Below, piece after piece: positions 26,174 to 35,568 of a DNA stretch of 64,000 nucleotides. The stretch lies in the NCBI GenBank assembly GCA_963702495.1, contig CAVPDA010000003.1, positions 714,905-778,904 of the forward strand. Direction: 5' to 3'. The stretch is from CAVPDA01 sp963702495 (GTDB lineage Bacteria > Pseudomonadota > Gammaproteobacteria > Burkholderiales > Rhodocyclaceae). Each line of letters begins with the position of its first letter. Within the stretch, counting starts at the first letter, position 1. The notes below the pieces were generated by a model. That model made no database searches, had not been told where the DNA came from, and saw nothing but the letters and a program-made list of their open reading frames with translations. Both the position numbers and the translations under genes were made by a program.

Positions 26174-27243
26174 GCTCGCGCCCGGCGCGAGGAATACACG
26201 GCGATGCGGCGCAGGAAGAGCACGACCAGGATCACGAATATCAGCAGGTGCGCCGCCCACAGACCGATCCCGAATGCCAGCTTGCCTTGGGCGACCCAGG
26301 CCTGGGAGACGTTGATCAGGTTGCCGTAGATGAGGAAGGTGAGAATCGCCAGCAGCAAATTGTTGCCGCGGCCGGCGCGCGGATTGACGAAGGACAACGG
26401 CACGGCGATCAGCACCAGATTGAGCGCCTGCAGCGGGATGGCCAGGCGCCACAGCAGCTCCGCCTTGTTGGCATCGCTCGGGTTGCGCAGCAAGTCCGGC
26501 AGGTAGGCGGTCTTGGGCGATTCCTCCACCGCCCGCGCCTCCCGCGTTTCGATGCGCACCGCATAGCGCTCGAACTCCATCACGCGGTATTCGGCCGAGC
26601 CGGGCGTCCCCTCGTAGCGGCGCCCCTTGAGCAGCACGGCGAAGCGGTCGCCGTTGGCCAGGGTCTCCTGCGTGCCCTCCCTCGACACCATGACGCCGAG
26701 GCGCCCATGCTGGGTCGAGCTGACGAAGATGTTCTTCACCGTAAGCTCGTCGGCGGCGATGCCCTCGACGAAAAATACCCGGTTGCCGGCTTCGCGGAAC
26801 GCGCCGGGCTTGATCTGCGACATTTCCTCGCGCTGGCTCATCGCCTGCCGATACTCGGCGCTCTTCGACAGCGCCCAGGGCGAAAGAAACAGCGACAGCA
26901 CCGCGATCATGACGATGAGGGGAGACGCGAACAGCATCACCGGGCCGACCCAGGCGGTGAGCGACTGCCCCGACGAGAACCAGATGATCATCTCCGAATC
27001 GCGGTAGCTGCGCGACAGCGTCAGCAGGACGGAAATGAAAAGGGTCAGCGACAGGATGATGGGCAGATAATTGATGGCACCGAAGCCGAGCAGCGCGAGC
27101 ACCGCCTCGGACGCCAGTTTGCCGCCCGCAGCCTGGCCCAGCAGGCGGATCAGCGTGGTGGTGAGGAGAATGGCGAAGAGCGCCACGAACACGGCGCCGG
27201 CGACATTGGCGCATTCGCGCACGACCGCGCGGCGGAAGATCAT
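26170..27243 (-). CDS. lptF: LptF, LPS export permease
   Basis: The 357-residue YjgP/YjgQ-family protein has N-terminal transmembrane helices beginning MIFRRAVVRECANVAGAVF. A periplasmic beta-jellyroll-like middle follows (about 100-260), then three C-terminal helices (LQALNLVLIAVPLSFVNPRAGRGNNLLLAIL). It pairs with LptG, whose start overlaps its stop by 4 bp. ATG 27243 gives the canonical N-terminus; the promoter must lie in the 99-bp divergent gap shared with pepA. Confidence 0.95.
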   Translation of the reverse strand: MIFRRAVVRECANVAGAVFVALFAILLTTTLIRLLGQAAGGKLASEAVLALLGFGAINYLPIILSLTLFISVLLTLSRSYRDSEMIIWFSSGQSLTAWVGPVMLFASPLIVMIAVLSLFLSPWALSKSAEYRQAMSQREEMSQIKPGAFREAGNRVFFVEGIAADELTVKNIFVSSTQHGRLGVMVSREGTQETLANGDRFAVLLKGRRYEGTPGSAEYRVMEFERYAVRIETREARAVEESPKTAYLPDLLRNPSDANKAELLWRLAIPLQALNLVLIAVPLSFVNPRAGRGNNLLLAILTFLIYGNLINVSQAWVAQGKLAFGIGLWAAHLLIFVILVVLFLRRIAVYSSRRARA

Positions 27244-27269
27244 GCGGGCACCGGAGCGCTGCGTTGGCT

Positions 27270-27299
27270 TTGACTTTTTGCGGGAAATCCGACGATAAT
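27270..27299 (+). promoter_or_regulatory. pepA promoter
   Basis: TTGACT (27270-27275) and GATAAT (27294-27299) are separated by 18 bp, 44 bp before the pepA start. This is one of the best sigma-70 matches in the window and lies in the lptF/pepA divergent gap. Confidence 0.6.
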
Positions 27300-27342
27300 C
27301 GGCAAAAATCGTGATTTCATCAACTTTTCCCAGGAGCGGCAG

Positions 27343-28848
27343 GTGGAATTTAGCATAAAAAGCGGCAGCCCGGAGAAGCAGCGCAGCGCCTGCGTCGTCG
27401 TCGGCGTATTCGAACCGCGCAAGTTGTCCGCGTCGGCCGAGGTCGTCGACCAGGCCGCCGCCGGCTACCTCTCCGACATCGTGCGGCGCGGCGACATGGA
27501 AGGCAAGCTCGGAGCGACGCTGCTGCTGCACAACGTTCCCAACACGCTGGCCGACCGCGTGCTGCTGGTCGGCCTCGGCAAGGAAAAGGAATTCCGCGAC
27601 AAGGAATACCGTGACGCCATCGCCGCCGCCGTGCGCACGCTGAACGAAACCGGCGCCTTCGATGGCGTGATGTTCCTCACCGAACTGCCGGTGAAGAAGC
27701 GCGACGTCGCCTGGCGCATTCGTCAGGGGGCGATGGTAGCACTCGACACGCTGTTCCGCTTCGATCGGCTCAAGTCGAAGAAGGAGGACGTGCGCCGGCC
27801 GCTGCGCAAGCTCACCTTTGCCGTCGCGCGCCGCGGTGAATTGGCGGCGGCCGAGCAAGCTCTGGCGCAGGGTCAGGCCATTTCCGAAGGGATGAATCTG
27901 GCCAAGGAATTGGGCAACCTTCCGGGCAACATCTGCACGCCGAGCTATCTGGCGGAGCGGGCGCTGGAACTGGCGCGCGACTCCAAGCTCAAGGTGGAAG
28001 TGCTGGAGCGCGCCGACATGGAGAAGCTGGGCATGGGCTCCCTGCTGTCGGTGGCCAAGGGCTCGCACGAGCCGCCCAAGTTCATCATCCTGCAGCACCG
28101 GGGCGGCAAGAACGGCCAGAAGGGCGAGGACAAACCGATCGTGCTCGTCGGCAAGGGCATCACCTTCGATACCGGCGGCATCTCGCTCAAGCCCGCGCCC
28201 GAGATGGACGAGATGAAGTTCGACATGTGCGGCGCCGCGAGCGTGCTCGGCACGATGAAGGCGGTGGCCGCGATGAAGCTCCCGCTCAATGTCATCGGCA
28301 TCGTTCCGACGACGGAGAATATGCCCGGCGGCGGAGCCACCAAGCCCGGCGACATCGTCACCTCCATGTCCGGCCAGACCATCGAGATCCTCAACACCGA
28401 TGCCGAAGGACGGCTGATCCTGTGCGACGCCCTGACCTATGCGGAGCGCTTCGAGCCCGATTGCGTCATCGACATCGCCACCCTTACCGGCGCCTGCGTC
28501 ATCGCCCTCGGCCATGTCGCCAGCGGCGTGCTCGCCAACGACGACGGCCTGGCGCGGGACCTGCTGGATTGCGGCCAGGCGGCCTACGACCGCGCCTGGC
28601 AACTGCCGCTGTGGGAAGACTATCAGGAGCAGTTGAAGAGCAACTTCGCCGACATGGCGAACATCGGCGGCCGGCCGGCCGGGACTGTCACCGCCGCCTG
28701 CTTCCTGTCGCGCTTCACCAAGAGCTACCGCTGGGCGCACCTGGACATCGCGGGCACCGCATGGAAATCGGGCAAGGACAAGGGCGCCACCGGGCGGCCG
28801 GTGCCGCTGCTCACCCACTACCTGCTGGATCGTTGCGGCAAGCTGTGA
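27343..28848 (+). CDS. pepA: Leucyl aminopeptidase (M17)
   Basis: The 501-residue cytosolic aminopeptidase has the two-metal site segments VGKGITFDTGGISLKPA (about 265-281) and MCGAASVLGTM, and the M17 signature NTDAEGRL (about 350). Catalytic Lys and Arg lie within these. It starts at GTG 27343, preceded by AGGAG. In some bacteria PepA also binds DNA, but nothing here shows that. Its stop overlaps the holC start (GTGA). Confidence 0.97.
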   Translation: MEFSIKSGSPEKQRSACVVVGVFEPRKLSASAEVVDQAAAGYLSDIVRRGDMEGKLGATLLLHNVPNTLADRVLLVGLGKEKEFRDKEYRDAIAAAVRTLNETGAFDGVMFLTELPVKKRDVAWRIRQGAMVALDTLFRFDRLKSKKEDVRRPLRKLTFAVARRGELAAAEQALAQGQAISEGMNLAKELGNLPGNICTPSYLAERALELARDSKLKVEVLERADMEKLGMGSLLSVAKGSHEPPKFIILQHRGGKNGQKGEDKPIVLVGKGITFDTGGISLKPAPEMDEMKFDMCGAASVLGTMKAVAAMKLPLNVIGIVPTTENMPGGGATKPGDIVTSMSGQTIEILNTDAEGRLILCDALTYAERFEPDCVIDIATLTGACVIALGHVASGVLANDDGLARDLLDCGQAAYDRAWQLPLWEDYQEQLKSNFADMANIGGRPAGTVTAACFLSRFTKSYRWAHLDIAGTAWKSGKDKGATGRPVPLLTHYLLDRCGKL

Positions 28849-29279
28849 CGAAGATCGACTTCTTCCACGGCGCGCCGGACAAGCTGCAAGCCGCCTGCCA
28901 GTTGATCGGCGAACTTTACCGCGCGGGCCGGCAGGTGCTGGTCTATGCGCCGCAAGCCACGGTCGCCACCGCCATCGACCGGCTGCTGTGGACCCAGCCC
29001 GCCACCGGCTTCCTGCCGCATTGCGCCGCCGAATCGCCCCTCGCCGCGGAGACGCCGGTGCTGGTCGCAGGTTCGCTGGATCATCCCGGCCATGATGATG
29101 TCCTCGTCAATCTCGACGGCGAGCTGCCGGCGGGGTTCAGCCGCTTCCAGCGGCTGATCGAGATCGTCGGCAACGACGAGGCGGACCGGATCCAGGCGCG
29201 CGGCCGCTACAAGCACTATCGCGACCGCGGCTACGAACTGAATGCCCGGGATTTCGGCGCGCCAGGCGCCACGACATGA
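28845..29279 (+). CDS. holC: DNA polymerase III chi subunit
   Basis: The 144-residue product starts at GTG 28845, overlapping the pepA stop. It has the HolC family features KIDFFHGAP near the N-terminus, LLWTQPATGFLPHC, and the C-terminal RYKHYRDRGYEL. Chi links the clamp loader to single-strand binding protein. The pepA-holC-valS neighbourhood is conserved in Proteobacteria, but here an additional gene separates holC and valS. Confidence 0.93.
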   Translation: MTKIDFFHGAPDKLQAACQLIGELYRAGRQVLVYAPQATVATAIDRLLWTQPATGFLPHCAAESPLAAETPVLVAGSLDHPGHDDVLVNLDGELPAGFSRFQRLIEIVGNDEADRIQARGRYKHYRDRGYELNARDFGAPGATT

Positions 29280-30352
29280 TCGACCGCGGCGACGACCTGC
29301 TGAGCAAGGCGGACGCGCTGATCCAGCGCCGCCGCAGTTTCGTCGCCGGCCACCGCAAGCACGGCGGCGCGGGCGAGGACCTGCCGGTGCTGACCGATGT
29401 CGTCGTCGACGACACGGTCGCGGCCGCGCCGCCGGAACCGCCGCCGCCCGATCCGGCGCTCGTCGAATTCCTGGTCGAGCAGCGCCTGGCGGAGATTCTG
29501 CCGGCGCGCGTCGAAGAACTGGCGGCGGCGCGGGTCGAGGAGCTCATCCCGCTTCGCATCGAGGAGGCGCTACCGGAGCGGCTCGCTCAGGCGCTGCCGG
29601 AGGCGATCGAGGAGGCGCTGCCGGCACGCATCGCCGAATTGTTGCCGGCCAAGGTGGAGGAAGCGCTGCCGGCCCGCATCGAGGAGCTGCTGCCGCAGAA
29701 GGTGGAGAAGGCGCTCGCGCTGCGTCTTGCCGAAGTGCTGCCGGGCAAGGTGGAGGAAGCGCTCCCTGCACGCCTGGCGCAGGTGCTGCCGCAGGAGGTG
29801 GAGAAGGCCTTGCCGCAGCGGCTGGCGGAGGAATTGCCGGCGGCCGTGGAAAGAGCATTGCCGGAGCGGATCGCCGAATTGCTGCCGGAGAAGGTGGAGG
29901 AAGCCCTGACCGCGCGCCTCGCCGAACTCGTGCCGGACCTGGTGGACCTGGCGCTGGAGGCGCGCGTCGCCGAGGTGCTGCCGGGAGAGGTGGAACAGGC
30001 TCTGCCGGCGCGGCTGGCGCAGGAGTTGCCGGGCGCCGTCGAGCAGGCCTTGCCGGCGCGGCTGGCGGAAGTGCTGCCGGAAAAGGTGGAGCAAGCCCTG
30101 CAGCCGCGGCTGGAAGCCGCACTGCAACTGCAGATGGCGGAGCAACTGGCCTGGCTGCAGCCGCAGTTGGCGGAAGCCCTGCGCTCGTGGCTGACACAGG
30201 AGGTGCCGCAGATCATCGCCAAGGAACTCGAAGGCGTCGCCGATCACATCTCGGTCCGGCTCGCCACCGAGTTTCGGGCCGCCGTTCTGCCCGAGCTCGA
30301 CGAATTGATGACGACACCCCAGCCCGCACCGACCGCGGCGACCGGCCGCTAG
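29276..30352 (+). CDS. Octad-repeat protein of unknown function
   Basis: The 358-residue acidic protein starts at ATG 29276, overlapping the holC stop. Residues 1-69 hold a basic helix (KADALIQRRRSF), the DLPVLTDVV motif and a Pro-rich linker. Residues 70-285 are 27 gap-free eight-residue repeats, alternating RLAEVLPx and KVEEALPA, so a 16-residue super-period. A Leu-Pro step in most repeats rules out one continuous helix and suggests a chain of short amphipathic helices. Residues 286-335 are helical without repeats, followed by a Pro/Thr tail. No signal peptide, membrane segment or catalytic motif is visible. Operon position between holC and valS suggests constitutive expression. I do not recognise a function. 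Confidence 0.75.
   Translation: MIDRGDDLLSKADALIQRRRSFVAGHRKHGGAGEDLPVLTDVVVDDTVAAAPPEPPPPDPALVEFLVEQRLAEILPARVEELAAARVEELIPLRIEEALPERLAQALPEAIEEALPARIAELLPAKVEEALPARIEELLPQKVEKALALRLAEVLPGKVEEALPARLAQVLPQEVEKALPQRLAEELPAAVERALPERIAELLPEKVEEALTARLAELVPDLVDLALEARVAEVLPGEVEQALPARLAQELPGAVEQALPARLAEVLPEKVEQALQPRLEAALQLQMAEQLAWLQPQLAEALRSWLTQEVPQIIAKELEGVADHISVRLATEFRAAVLPELDELMTTPQPAPTAATGR
29483..30130 (+). repeat. Coding tandem repeat, 24-nt unit (about 27 copies)
   Basis: This region encodes the octads of the preceding gene. Units are degenerate at the nucleotide level but keep the CTGCCGG-type core. Periodicity keeps several other frames open on both strands, so overlapping frames here are artefacts. 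Confidence 0.8.
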
Positions 30353-30396
30353 AGCCGCTTCGCTATACTTTCGTTTTTTTTCGCTGTCCACCTTCG

Positions 30397-33312
30397 ATGG
30401 AACTCGCCAAAAGTTTCGAACCGGCGGAGATCGAGCGCCGCTGGTATCCGGCCTGGGAATCCCGCGGCTATTTCAAGGCCGGACTCGCGCCCGGCCAGCC
30501 CGCCTACTGCATTCTGCTGCCACCGCCCAATGTCACCGGAACCCTGCACATGGGCCACGGCTTCAATCAGACGGTGATGGACGCCCTCACGCGCTACCAC
30601 CGCATGCGCGGCGACAACACGCTGTGGCAGCCGGGTACCGACCATGCCGGCATCGCCACGCAGATCGTGGTCGAGCGCCAGCTCGATGCCGCAGGCACTT
30701 CACGCCACGACCTGGGGCGCGAGAGGTTCCTCGAACGGGTTTGGCAGTGGAAGGAATTCTCCGGCGGCACCATCACGCAGCAGATGCGGCGGCTCGGCGC
30801 CTCCTGCGACTGGACGCGCGAACGCTTCACCATGGACGAGGGCCTGTCGAAGACCGTCACCGAGACCTTTGTCCGGCTCTACGAGGAGGGGCTGATCTAC
30901 CGCGGCAAGCGGCTCGTGAACTGGGATCCGGAGCTGCACACCGCCGTTTCCGACCTGGAGGTGGTGCAGGAAGAGGAAGACGGCTTCCTGTGGCACATCC
31001 GCTATCCCCTGGACAGCGGCGAGGGTCACCTCATCGTCGCCACCACGCGTCCGGAGACGATGCTGGGGGATACGGCGGTGGCGGTGCATCCGGACGACGA
31101 GCGCTACCGGACGCTCCTCGGCAGGCGTGTGCAACTGCCGCTTACCGGGCGCACCATTCCCATCATCGCCGATGCCTATGTGGATCCGGCGTTCGGCACC
31201 GGCTGCGTCAAGATCACCCCGGCCCACGATTTCAACGACTACGCCATCGGCCAGCGCCACGGGCTGGAGATTATCAGCGTCCTCACGCTGGACGCCCGCA
31301 TCAACGACAACGGCCCCCCTCCCTACCGCGGCCTCGACCGCTTCGAGGCGCGCGGGCGCATCGTCGCCGACCTGGAAGCTTTGGCGCTGGTGGAAAAGAT
31401 CGAGAAGCACAAGCTCAAGGTCCCGCGCGGCGACCGCACCCACACGGTGGTCGAGCCGATGCTCACCGACCAGTGGTTCGTCGCCATGAGCAAGCCGGGG
31501 GCCGACGGCCAGTCCATCGCCCAGAAGGCGCTGGCGTGCGTGGCATCGGGCGAGATCCGCTTCGTCCCGGAAACCTGGGTGAACACCTACAACCAGTGGC
31601 TCAACAACATCCAGGACTGGTGCATCTCGCGCCAGTTGTGGTGGGGCCACCGCATCCCGGCCTGGTACGACGAAGACGGCAACATCTACGTCGCCGTGAG
31701 CGAGGAAGACGCGCTGCGGCAGTGGAAAGCGCGGCTGGAAGCGGAGATCGCGACGCTGCAGCAGACCGTCCATGAGCGGCAGGCGCGCGGCGACGGCCCC
31801 GACGCCTATGCCGAAGCCGGGCGGCGCCTCGCCCATCTGCATGCCCAGATCGAGGCCGGCGCACTGCGCCGCGACGAGGACGTGCTGGACACCTGGTACT
31901 CGTCCGCGCTGTGGCCGTTCTCGACGCTGGACTGGACGCCGGCGTATCCCGCCGATTCGAATCCGGCGCTCGACCTCTACCTGCCTTCCTCGGTGCTGGT
32001 GACGGGCTTCGACATCATCTTCTTCTGGGTGGCGCGCATGGTCATGATGACCCGGCACATCACCGGCCGCATCCCGTTCCGCGACGTCTATGTGCACGGC
32101 CTGATCCGCGACAGCGAAGGCCAGAAGATGTCGAAGTCGAAGGGCAACGTGCTCGACCCGATCGACCTCATCGACGGCATCGGCATCGACGATTTGGTGA
32201 AGAAGCGCACCAGCGGTCTGATGAATCCGAAGCAGGCGCAAAGCATCGAGAAGCGCACGCGCAGGGAGTTTCCCGAGGGCATTCCCGCCTTCGGCACCGA
32301 CGCGCTGCGCTTCACCTTCGCCAGCCTGGCCTCGCCCGGCCGCGACATCAAGTTCGATCTCAAGCGCTGCGAGGGCTACCGCAACTTCTGCAACAAGCTG
32401 TGGAACGCCACGCGCTTCGTGCTCATGAACTGCGAGGGCCAGGACGTCGCGCTCGATTGCTGCAATGCCGACGCGGCGCCGATCGAGTTCTCCTTCATCG
32501 ACCGCTGGATCGTCAGCCATCTGCAGCGCGTCGAGGCGGAGGTGAACAAGCACTACGCCGAATACCGCTTCGACCTGCTGGCGCGCGCCATCTACGAACT
32601 GGTGTGGGACGAATATTGCGACTGGTATCTGGAACTGGCCAAGGTCCAGTTGCAGCAGGGCGACGCGGCGCGGCAGCGCGGCACCCGGCGCACCCTGCTG
32701 CGCGTGCTGGAAGCCATCCTGCGCCTGGCGCACCCCGTCATCCCCTTCATCACCGAGGAACTGTGGCAGTCGGTGAAGCCTCTGGCCGGCGTCGAAGGCG
32801 ACAGCCTCATGCTGCAGCCCTACCCGCAGCCGCAGCCGGCCAAACTCGATGCCGACTGCGAAGCGCGCGTGCAGACGCTGAAGGACATCGTGAATGCCTG
32901 CCGCAGCCTGCGCAGCGAGATGAACCTCTCGCCGGCGCAGAAAGTGCCGCTGATCGTGGCTGGCGATATGCCGACGGTGGAAGCCTTCGCGCCCTACCTG
33001 ACCGCGCTGGCGCGCCTCTCGGAGGTCACGGCCGCGGGCCCGGCGCTGCCGGAAACCGATGCGCCGGTGGCCATCGTCGGCGAATTCCGGCTGATGCTGA
33101 AGATCGAGATCGACCTCGCCGCCGAGCGCGAGCGCATCGACAAGGAGATCGCCCGCATCCGGGCGGAAGTCGCCAAGTGCGATGCCAAGCTGGGCAACCC
33201 CAGCTTCGTGGATCGCGCCCCGGCTGCCGTGGTGGCGCAGGAGCGGGAGCGGCTGGCGAACTTCCGCGGTACGCTCGAGAAGCTCTCCCTGCAGCGCGGC
33301 AAGCTCGGTTAG
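30397..33312 (+). CDS. valS: Valyl-tRNA synthetase
   Basis: The 971-residue class I synthetase has PPPNVTGTLHMGHGF (HIGH motif, about residue 45) and QKMSKSKGNVLDP (KMSKS motif). It also has an editing CP1 domain with the GTGCVKITPAHDFNDY segment and a C-terminal coiled-coil tRNA-binding arm (AAERERIDKEIARIRAEVAK). An insertion rich in charged residues occurs about residues 445-490. It charges tRNA-Val. A T-rich promoter-like stretch (CTATACTT, 30362-30369) lies in the 44-bp gap upstream, so it may have its own promoter. A terminator follows. Confidence 0.97.
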   Translation: MELAKSFEPAEIERRWYPAWESRGYFKAGLAPGQPAYCILLPPPNVTGTLHMGHGFNQTVMDALTRYHRMRGDNTLWQPGTDHAGIATQIVVERQLDAAGTSRHDLGRERFLERVWQWKEFSGGTITQQMRRLGASCDWTRERFTMDEGLSKTVTETFVRLYEEGLIYRGKRLVNWDPELHTAVSDLEVVQEEEDGFLWHIRYPLDSGEGHLIVATTRPETMLGDTAVAVHPDDERYRTLLGRRVQLPLTGRTIPIIADAYVDPAFGTGCVKITPAHDFNDYAIGQRHGLEIISVLTLDARINDNGPPPYRGLDRFEARGRIVADLEALALVEKIEKHKLKVPRGDRTHTVVEPMLTDQWFVAMSKPGADGQSIAQKALACVASGEIRFVPETWVNTYNQWLNNIQDWCISRQLWWGHRIPAWYDEDGNIYVAVSEEDALRQWKARLEAEIATLQQTVHERQARGDGPDAYAEAGRRLAHLHAQIEAGALRRDEDVLDTWYSSALWPFSTLDWTPAYPADSNPALDLYLPSSVLVTGFDIIFFWVARMVMMTRHITGRIPFRDVYVHGLIRDSEGQKMSKSKGNVLDPIDLIDGIGIDDLVKKRTSGLMNPKQAQSIEKRTRREFPEGIPAFGTDALRFTFASLASPGRDIKFDLKRCEGYRNFCNKLWNATRFVLMNCEGQDVALDCCNADAAPIEFSFIDRWIVSHLQRVEAEVNKHYAEYRFDLLARAIYELVWDEYCDWYLELAKVQLQQGDAARQRGTRRTLLRVLEAILRLAHPVIPFITEELWQSVKPLAGVEGDSLMLQPYPQPQPAKLDADCEARVQTLKDIVNACRSLRSEMNLSPAQKVPLIVAGDMPTVEAFAPYLTALARLSEVTAAGPALPETDAPVAIVGEFRLMLKIEIDLAAERERIDKEIARIRAEVAKCDAKLGNPSFVDRAPAAVVAQERERLANFRGTLEKLSLQRGKLG

Positions 33313-33318
33313 CGCAGA

Positions 33319-33350
33319 CAAAAAAAGGGGGCTGACTCAGCCCCCTTCTT
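33319..33350. terminator. Rho-independent terminator after valS (bidirectional-looking)
   Basis: A-run, stem GGGGGCTG-ACT-CAGCCCCC (33327-33345), then TTCTT. It separates the convergent valS and fadL-type genes. The seven As to the left give a good U-run for the minus strand; the plus-strand tail is interrupted by C. Confidence 0.8.
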
Positions 33351-33371
33351 CCTTCCAGACCGGCAGCTACA

Positions 33372-34674
33372 TCAGAACTTCATGCCGAAGGCGATGCCCA
33401 GAGAGTCCTGAGACATCTTGATGTTGGCGTTGCCGCCGCCGAAAGCTGCGGGAATGGAATTCGACCCATTCACCTCGTTCTCGAAGGCGTGCATGTAGGC
33501 GAAGGAAAGCTCGGACTTGGGATCGAGCCTCCAGGTCGCGCCCAGGGTCAGGTGCTGTTCGATCACGCCGGGGGCAAGGAGGTTGAAGAATGTCTGGGAC
33601 GAAGGAATCGGGTTGTCGCCCCAGCTATAGCCGGCGCGCACCGTCCACGCCGGGTTCACGTCGAAGGCCACGCCCAGCTTGTAGATCGTGATGTCCTCCC
33701 AGCCGAATCCCGGGCCGTCGTTCGAACCCAACTGATTGCCGCTGAAGAGCTTCGACAGCGGATTGTTGATCGACTTCGTGTCGCTGTAGTTGATCCACAT
33801 GATGTCACCGGCGATCGTCAGCGCGGGCATGGGTTTCCACGCGGCGCCGATGCCGTAGTTCGTCGGAATGTTGAAGGCGCCCTGCTCCGCGAACAAGCCC
33901 TTGTACTTGTCGAACTCTTCCATCTCGCCTTCGGTCTGGTAGGTCGCGCCCAGCGTCAGGCCGGGCATGACTTCACCGGTCCAGCCGAACCGCACGCTCC
34001 AGCCCCAGGCGCTGTCCTTACCCTGGTTGGTCACGTTGCCCGGACTGCTCGACGGGTCGAACGGGAAACCCAGCGCTGCTCCCGGCAGCGTGAAGTTCTG
34101 CAGCCCGGTCGCTTCGAAGGTCTGGTAGATGATATTTACGGCCATGCCGATGGAGTGATTCGGCGCGATCTTGAATGCAACGGTCGGAGCGATGAAAAGC
34201 TGCTCCAGATTGACTCCCGCCGTCTGGGTGCCGAACGCCAACGGGTTGGCGAACAAGCGGAATTCCGCTGTCGTATTGGGTGTTCAAGCCGCCGTTGCCG
34301 AACACGGAGACGCCGAGCGCGAGGTTCGGGTTGATCATCTTGTTGTAGCCGAACTCGGGAATGAAGAAGTCCTCCTTCCCGTTGGGGTCGTAGCTTCCAT
34401 TCACTCCGACGGGGGCGGCGTTGCCGGTGATCTGCGCGTCGCGGTCGGGGCGGAACCAGGTCAAGCCGACGTCGAAACGGTCACCCACGAAGCCCATGCC
34501 GGCCGGGTTGGCGCCCGCGGCGATCGAATCCTGCGGCAGCGCGATGCCGACGCCGCCCATGCCCTGAGCCTTGACGCCGACACCGTGCGGCGCATAGCCA
34601 TTCGTTGCATAGGCCGCCAGCGGCGCGAACGCGGCTGCCACGGCAACCGCGACCAACTTGCTCTTAACGTTCAT
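33372..34674 (-). CDS. FadL/OmpP1-type outer-membrane transporter (one-base frameshift)
   Basis: This outer-membrane channel is of the hydrophobic-substrate family. ATG 34674 follows GGGAGGAG and opens a signal peptide (through AAYA). The mature N-terminus TNGYAPHGVGVKAQGMGGVGIAL with NPAGM is the FadL hatch signature. The barrel continues to a terminal GMKF aromatic residue. The frame breaks near 34261: removing one base from the GGAATTCC context gives a continuous DSGFRLFANPL junction and about 434 residues. It sits next to sulfur genes, so uptake of hydrophobic sulfur species or hydrocarbons are both conceivable; the substrate is unknown. Confidence 0.85.
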
Positions 34675-34775
34675 TCTTGCTCCTCCCAAGGGACAACTGA
34701 CAGAAATCAGACACGAATAATTGTTCATGCCAGCGAGAATCTAATCCGTTGCCGCCGCGCTCTCAACAACATACG

Positions 34776-34805
34776 AAAAAAACCCCGCCACTTGCGGGCG
34801 GGGTT
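34776..34805 (-). terminator. Rho-independent terminator after the dsrE2-like gene
   Basis: On the minus strand AACCCCGCC-CGCAAGT-GGCGGGGTT is followed by a run of T. It lies 21 bp after the dsrE2-like stop. Confidence 0.85.
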
Positions 34806-34825
34806 GTTGCGAAGTTGCAACAGCG

Positions 34826-35443
34826 TTACATGAACAGGCTCACGTCCGCGTCCTTGGCCATCGGCAGGAAGGACGCCGCGCCGACGTACTCCTTCACTTC
34901 CGGGATGAAGTCGTCGTGGCTGAAGCCGAACAGATCGACGGTCATCTGGCAGGCGGTGAAGTTCACGCCGGCTTCCAGGCACAGGCTGCGCAATTCGGCG
35001 ATCTCCGCCACGCCGTTGTTCTTGATGGTTTTCTTCATCAGGGTGGTGGCCATCGACTCGAAACCCGGGATGCCGGCCTGGATCAGGTTCGGGATGTTCC
35101 AGTTGATGTCCTTGAACCACTGCGGACCGAAAGGCATCTTCATCGGCATGCCCGGATTGCCGAGCGGGCTCACCTTCAGGTCGCTGATGTCCTTCTTCAG
35201 CAATTGCAGGCCGTAGAAGGTGAAGAACACGGAAACGTCCCAGCCGAGCGCCGCTGCGGTGGAGCTGAGAATGAACGGGGGATAGGCCCAGTCGAGCGTG
35301 CCGCGGGTGGCGATGATGGTCATCGACGGGGTCTTGTTGTCCTTCATTTCCGCAAGCTTTTCTTCCAGCTTCTGCGGCAGGATCTCGTCGAGCCTTTGCT
35401 TGATCAGTTCGTCCAGTACGGCAGCTTCGGGCAATGCACCCAT
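34826..35443 (-). CDS. dsrE2: DsrE2-like sulfurtransferase-family protein
   Basis: The 205-residue product belongs to the DsrE/DsrF/DrsH-like superfamily. The core is TIIATRGTLDWAYPPFILSS, then FFTFYGLQLL, with Cys155 and Cys165 in LRSLCLEAGVNFTACQMTVDLFGF, the DsrE2 two-Cys pattern. DsrE2 proteins pass sulfane sulfur together with TusA; the tusA gene is about 6 kb upstream on the same strand. A ~38-residue N-terminal helical extension (RLDEILPQKLEEKL) precedes the core. The start has GAGGAG upstream. A separate transcription unit is likely because hairpins flank it. Confidence 0.85.
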   Translation of the reverse strand: MGALPEAAVLDELIKQRLDEILPQKLEEKLAEMKDNKTPSMTIIATRGTLDWAYPPFILSSTAAALGWDVSVFFTFYGLQLLKKDISDLKVSPLGNPGMPMKMPFGPQWFKDINWNIPNLIQAGIPGFESMATTLMKKTIKNNGVAEIAELRSLCLEAGVNFTACQMTVDLFGFSHDDFIPEVKEYVGAASFLPMAKDADVSLFM

Positions 35444-35516
35444 GTCCAGTCTCCTCAGGTCAGATGGCGAGTCGATCAGTATCTATTGAAATAACACTTA
35501 GGCGCTGATTTTTATC

Positions 35517-35543
35517 AAACAATCGGCTTGGTGACCAGCCGAC
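35517..35543 (-). terminator. Probable terminator after lipS1
   Basis: Minus-strand hairpin TCGGCT...AGCCGA with an inner GGT/ACC pairing, followed by TTGTTT. It separates the lipoate cluster from dsrE2. The stem has a one-base bulge, so strength is uncertain. Confidence 0.5.
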
Positions 35544-35568
35544 TTACTTATATGTATATAGTCCTGCC

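Noticed and set aside
29483..30130. CRISPR-like regular 24-nt repeats
   Set aside because: Units are degenerate, without spacers, and encode in-frame octads of a well-placed gene.
29242..30391. Additional long reading frames in other frames and on the minus strand over the octad gene
   Set aside because: They are by-products of the 24-nt periodicity and high GC. They lack ribosome binding sites and family-like sequence.
30700..33321. Long minus-strand open frame opposite valS
   Set aside because: It mirrors valS codon structure and has no recognisable domain.
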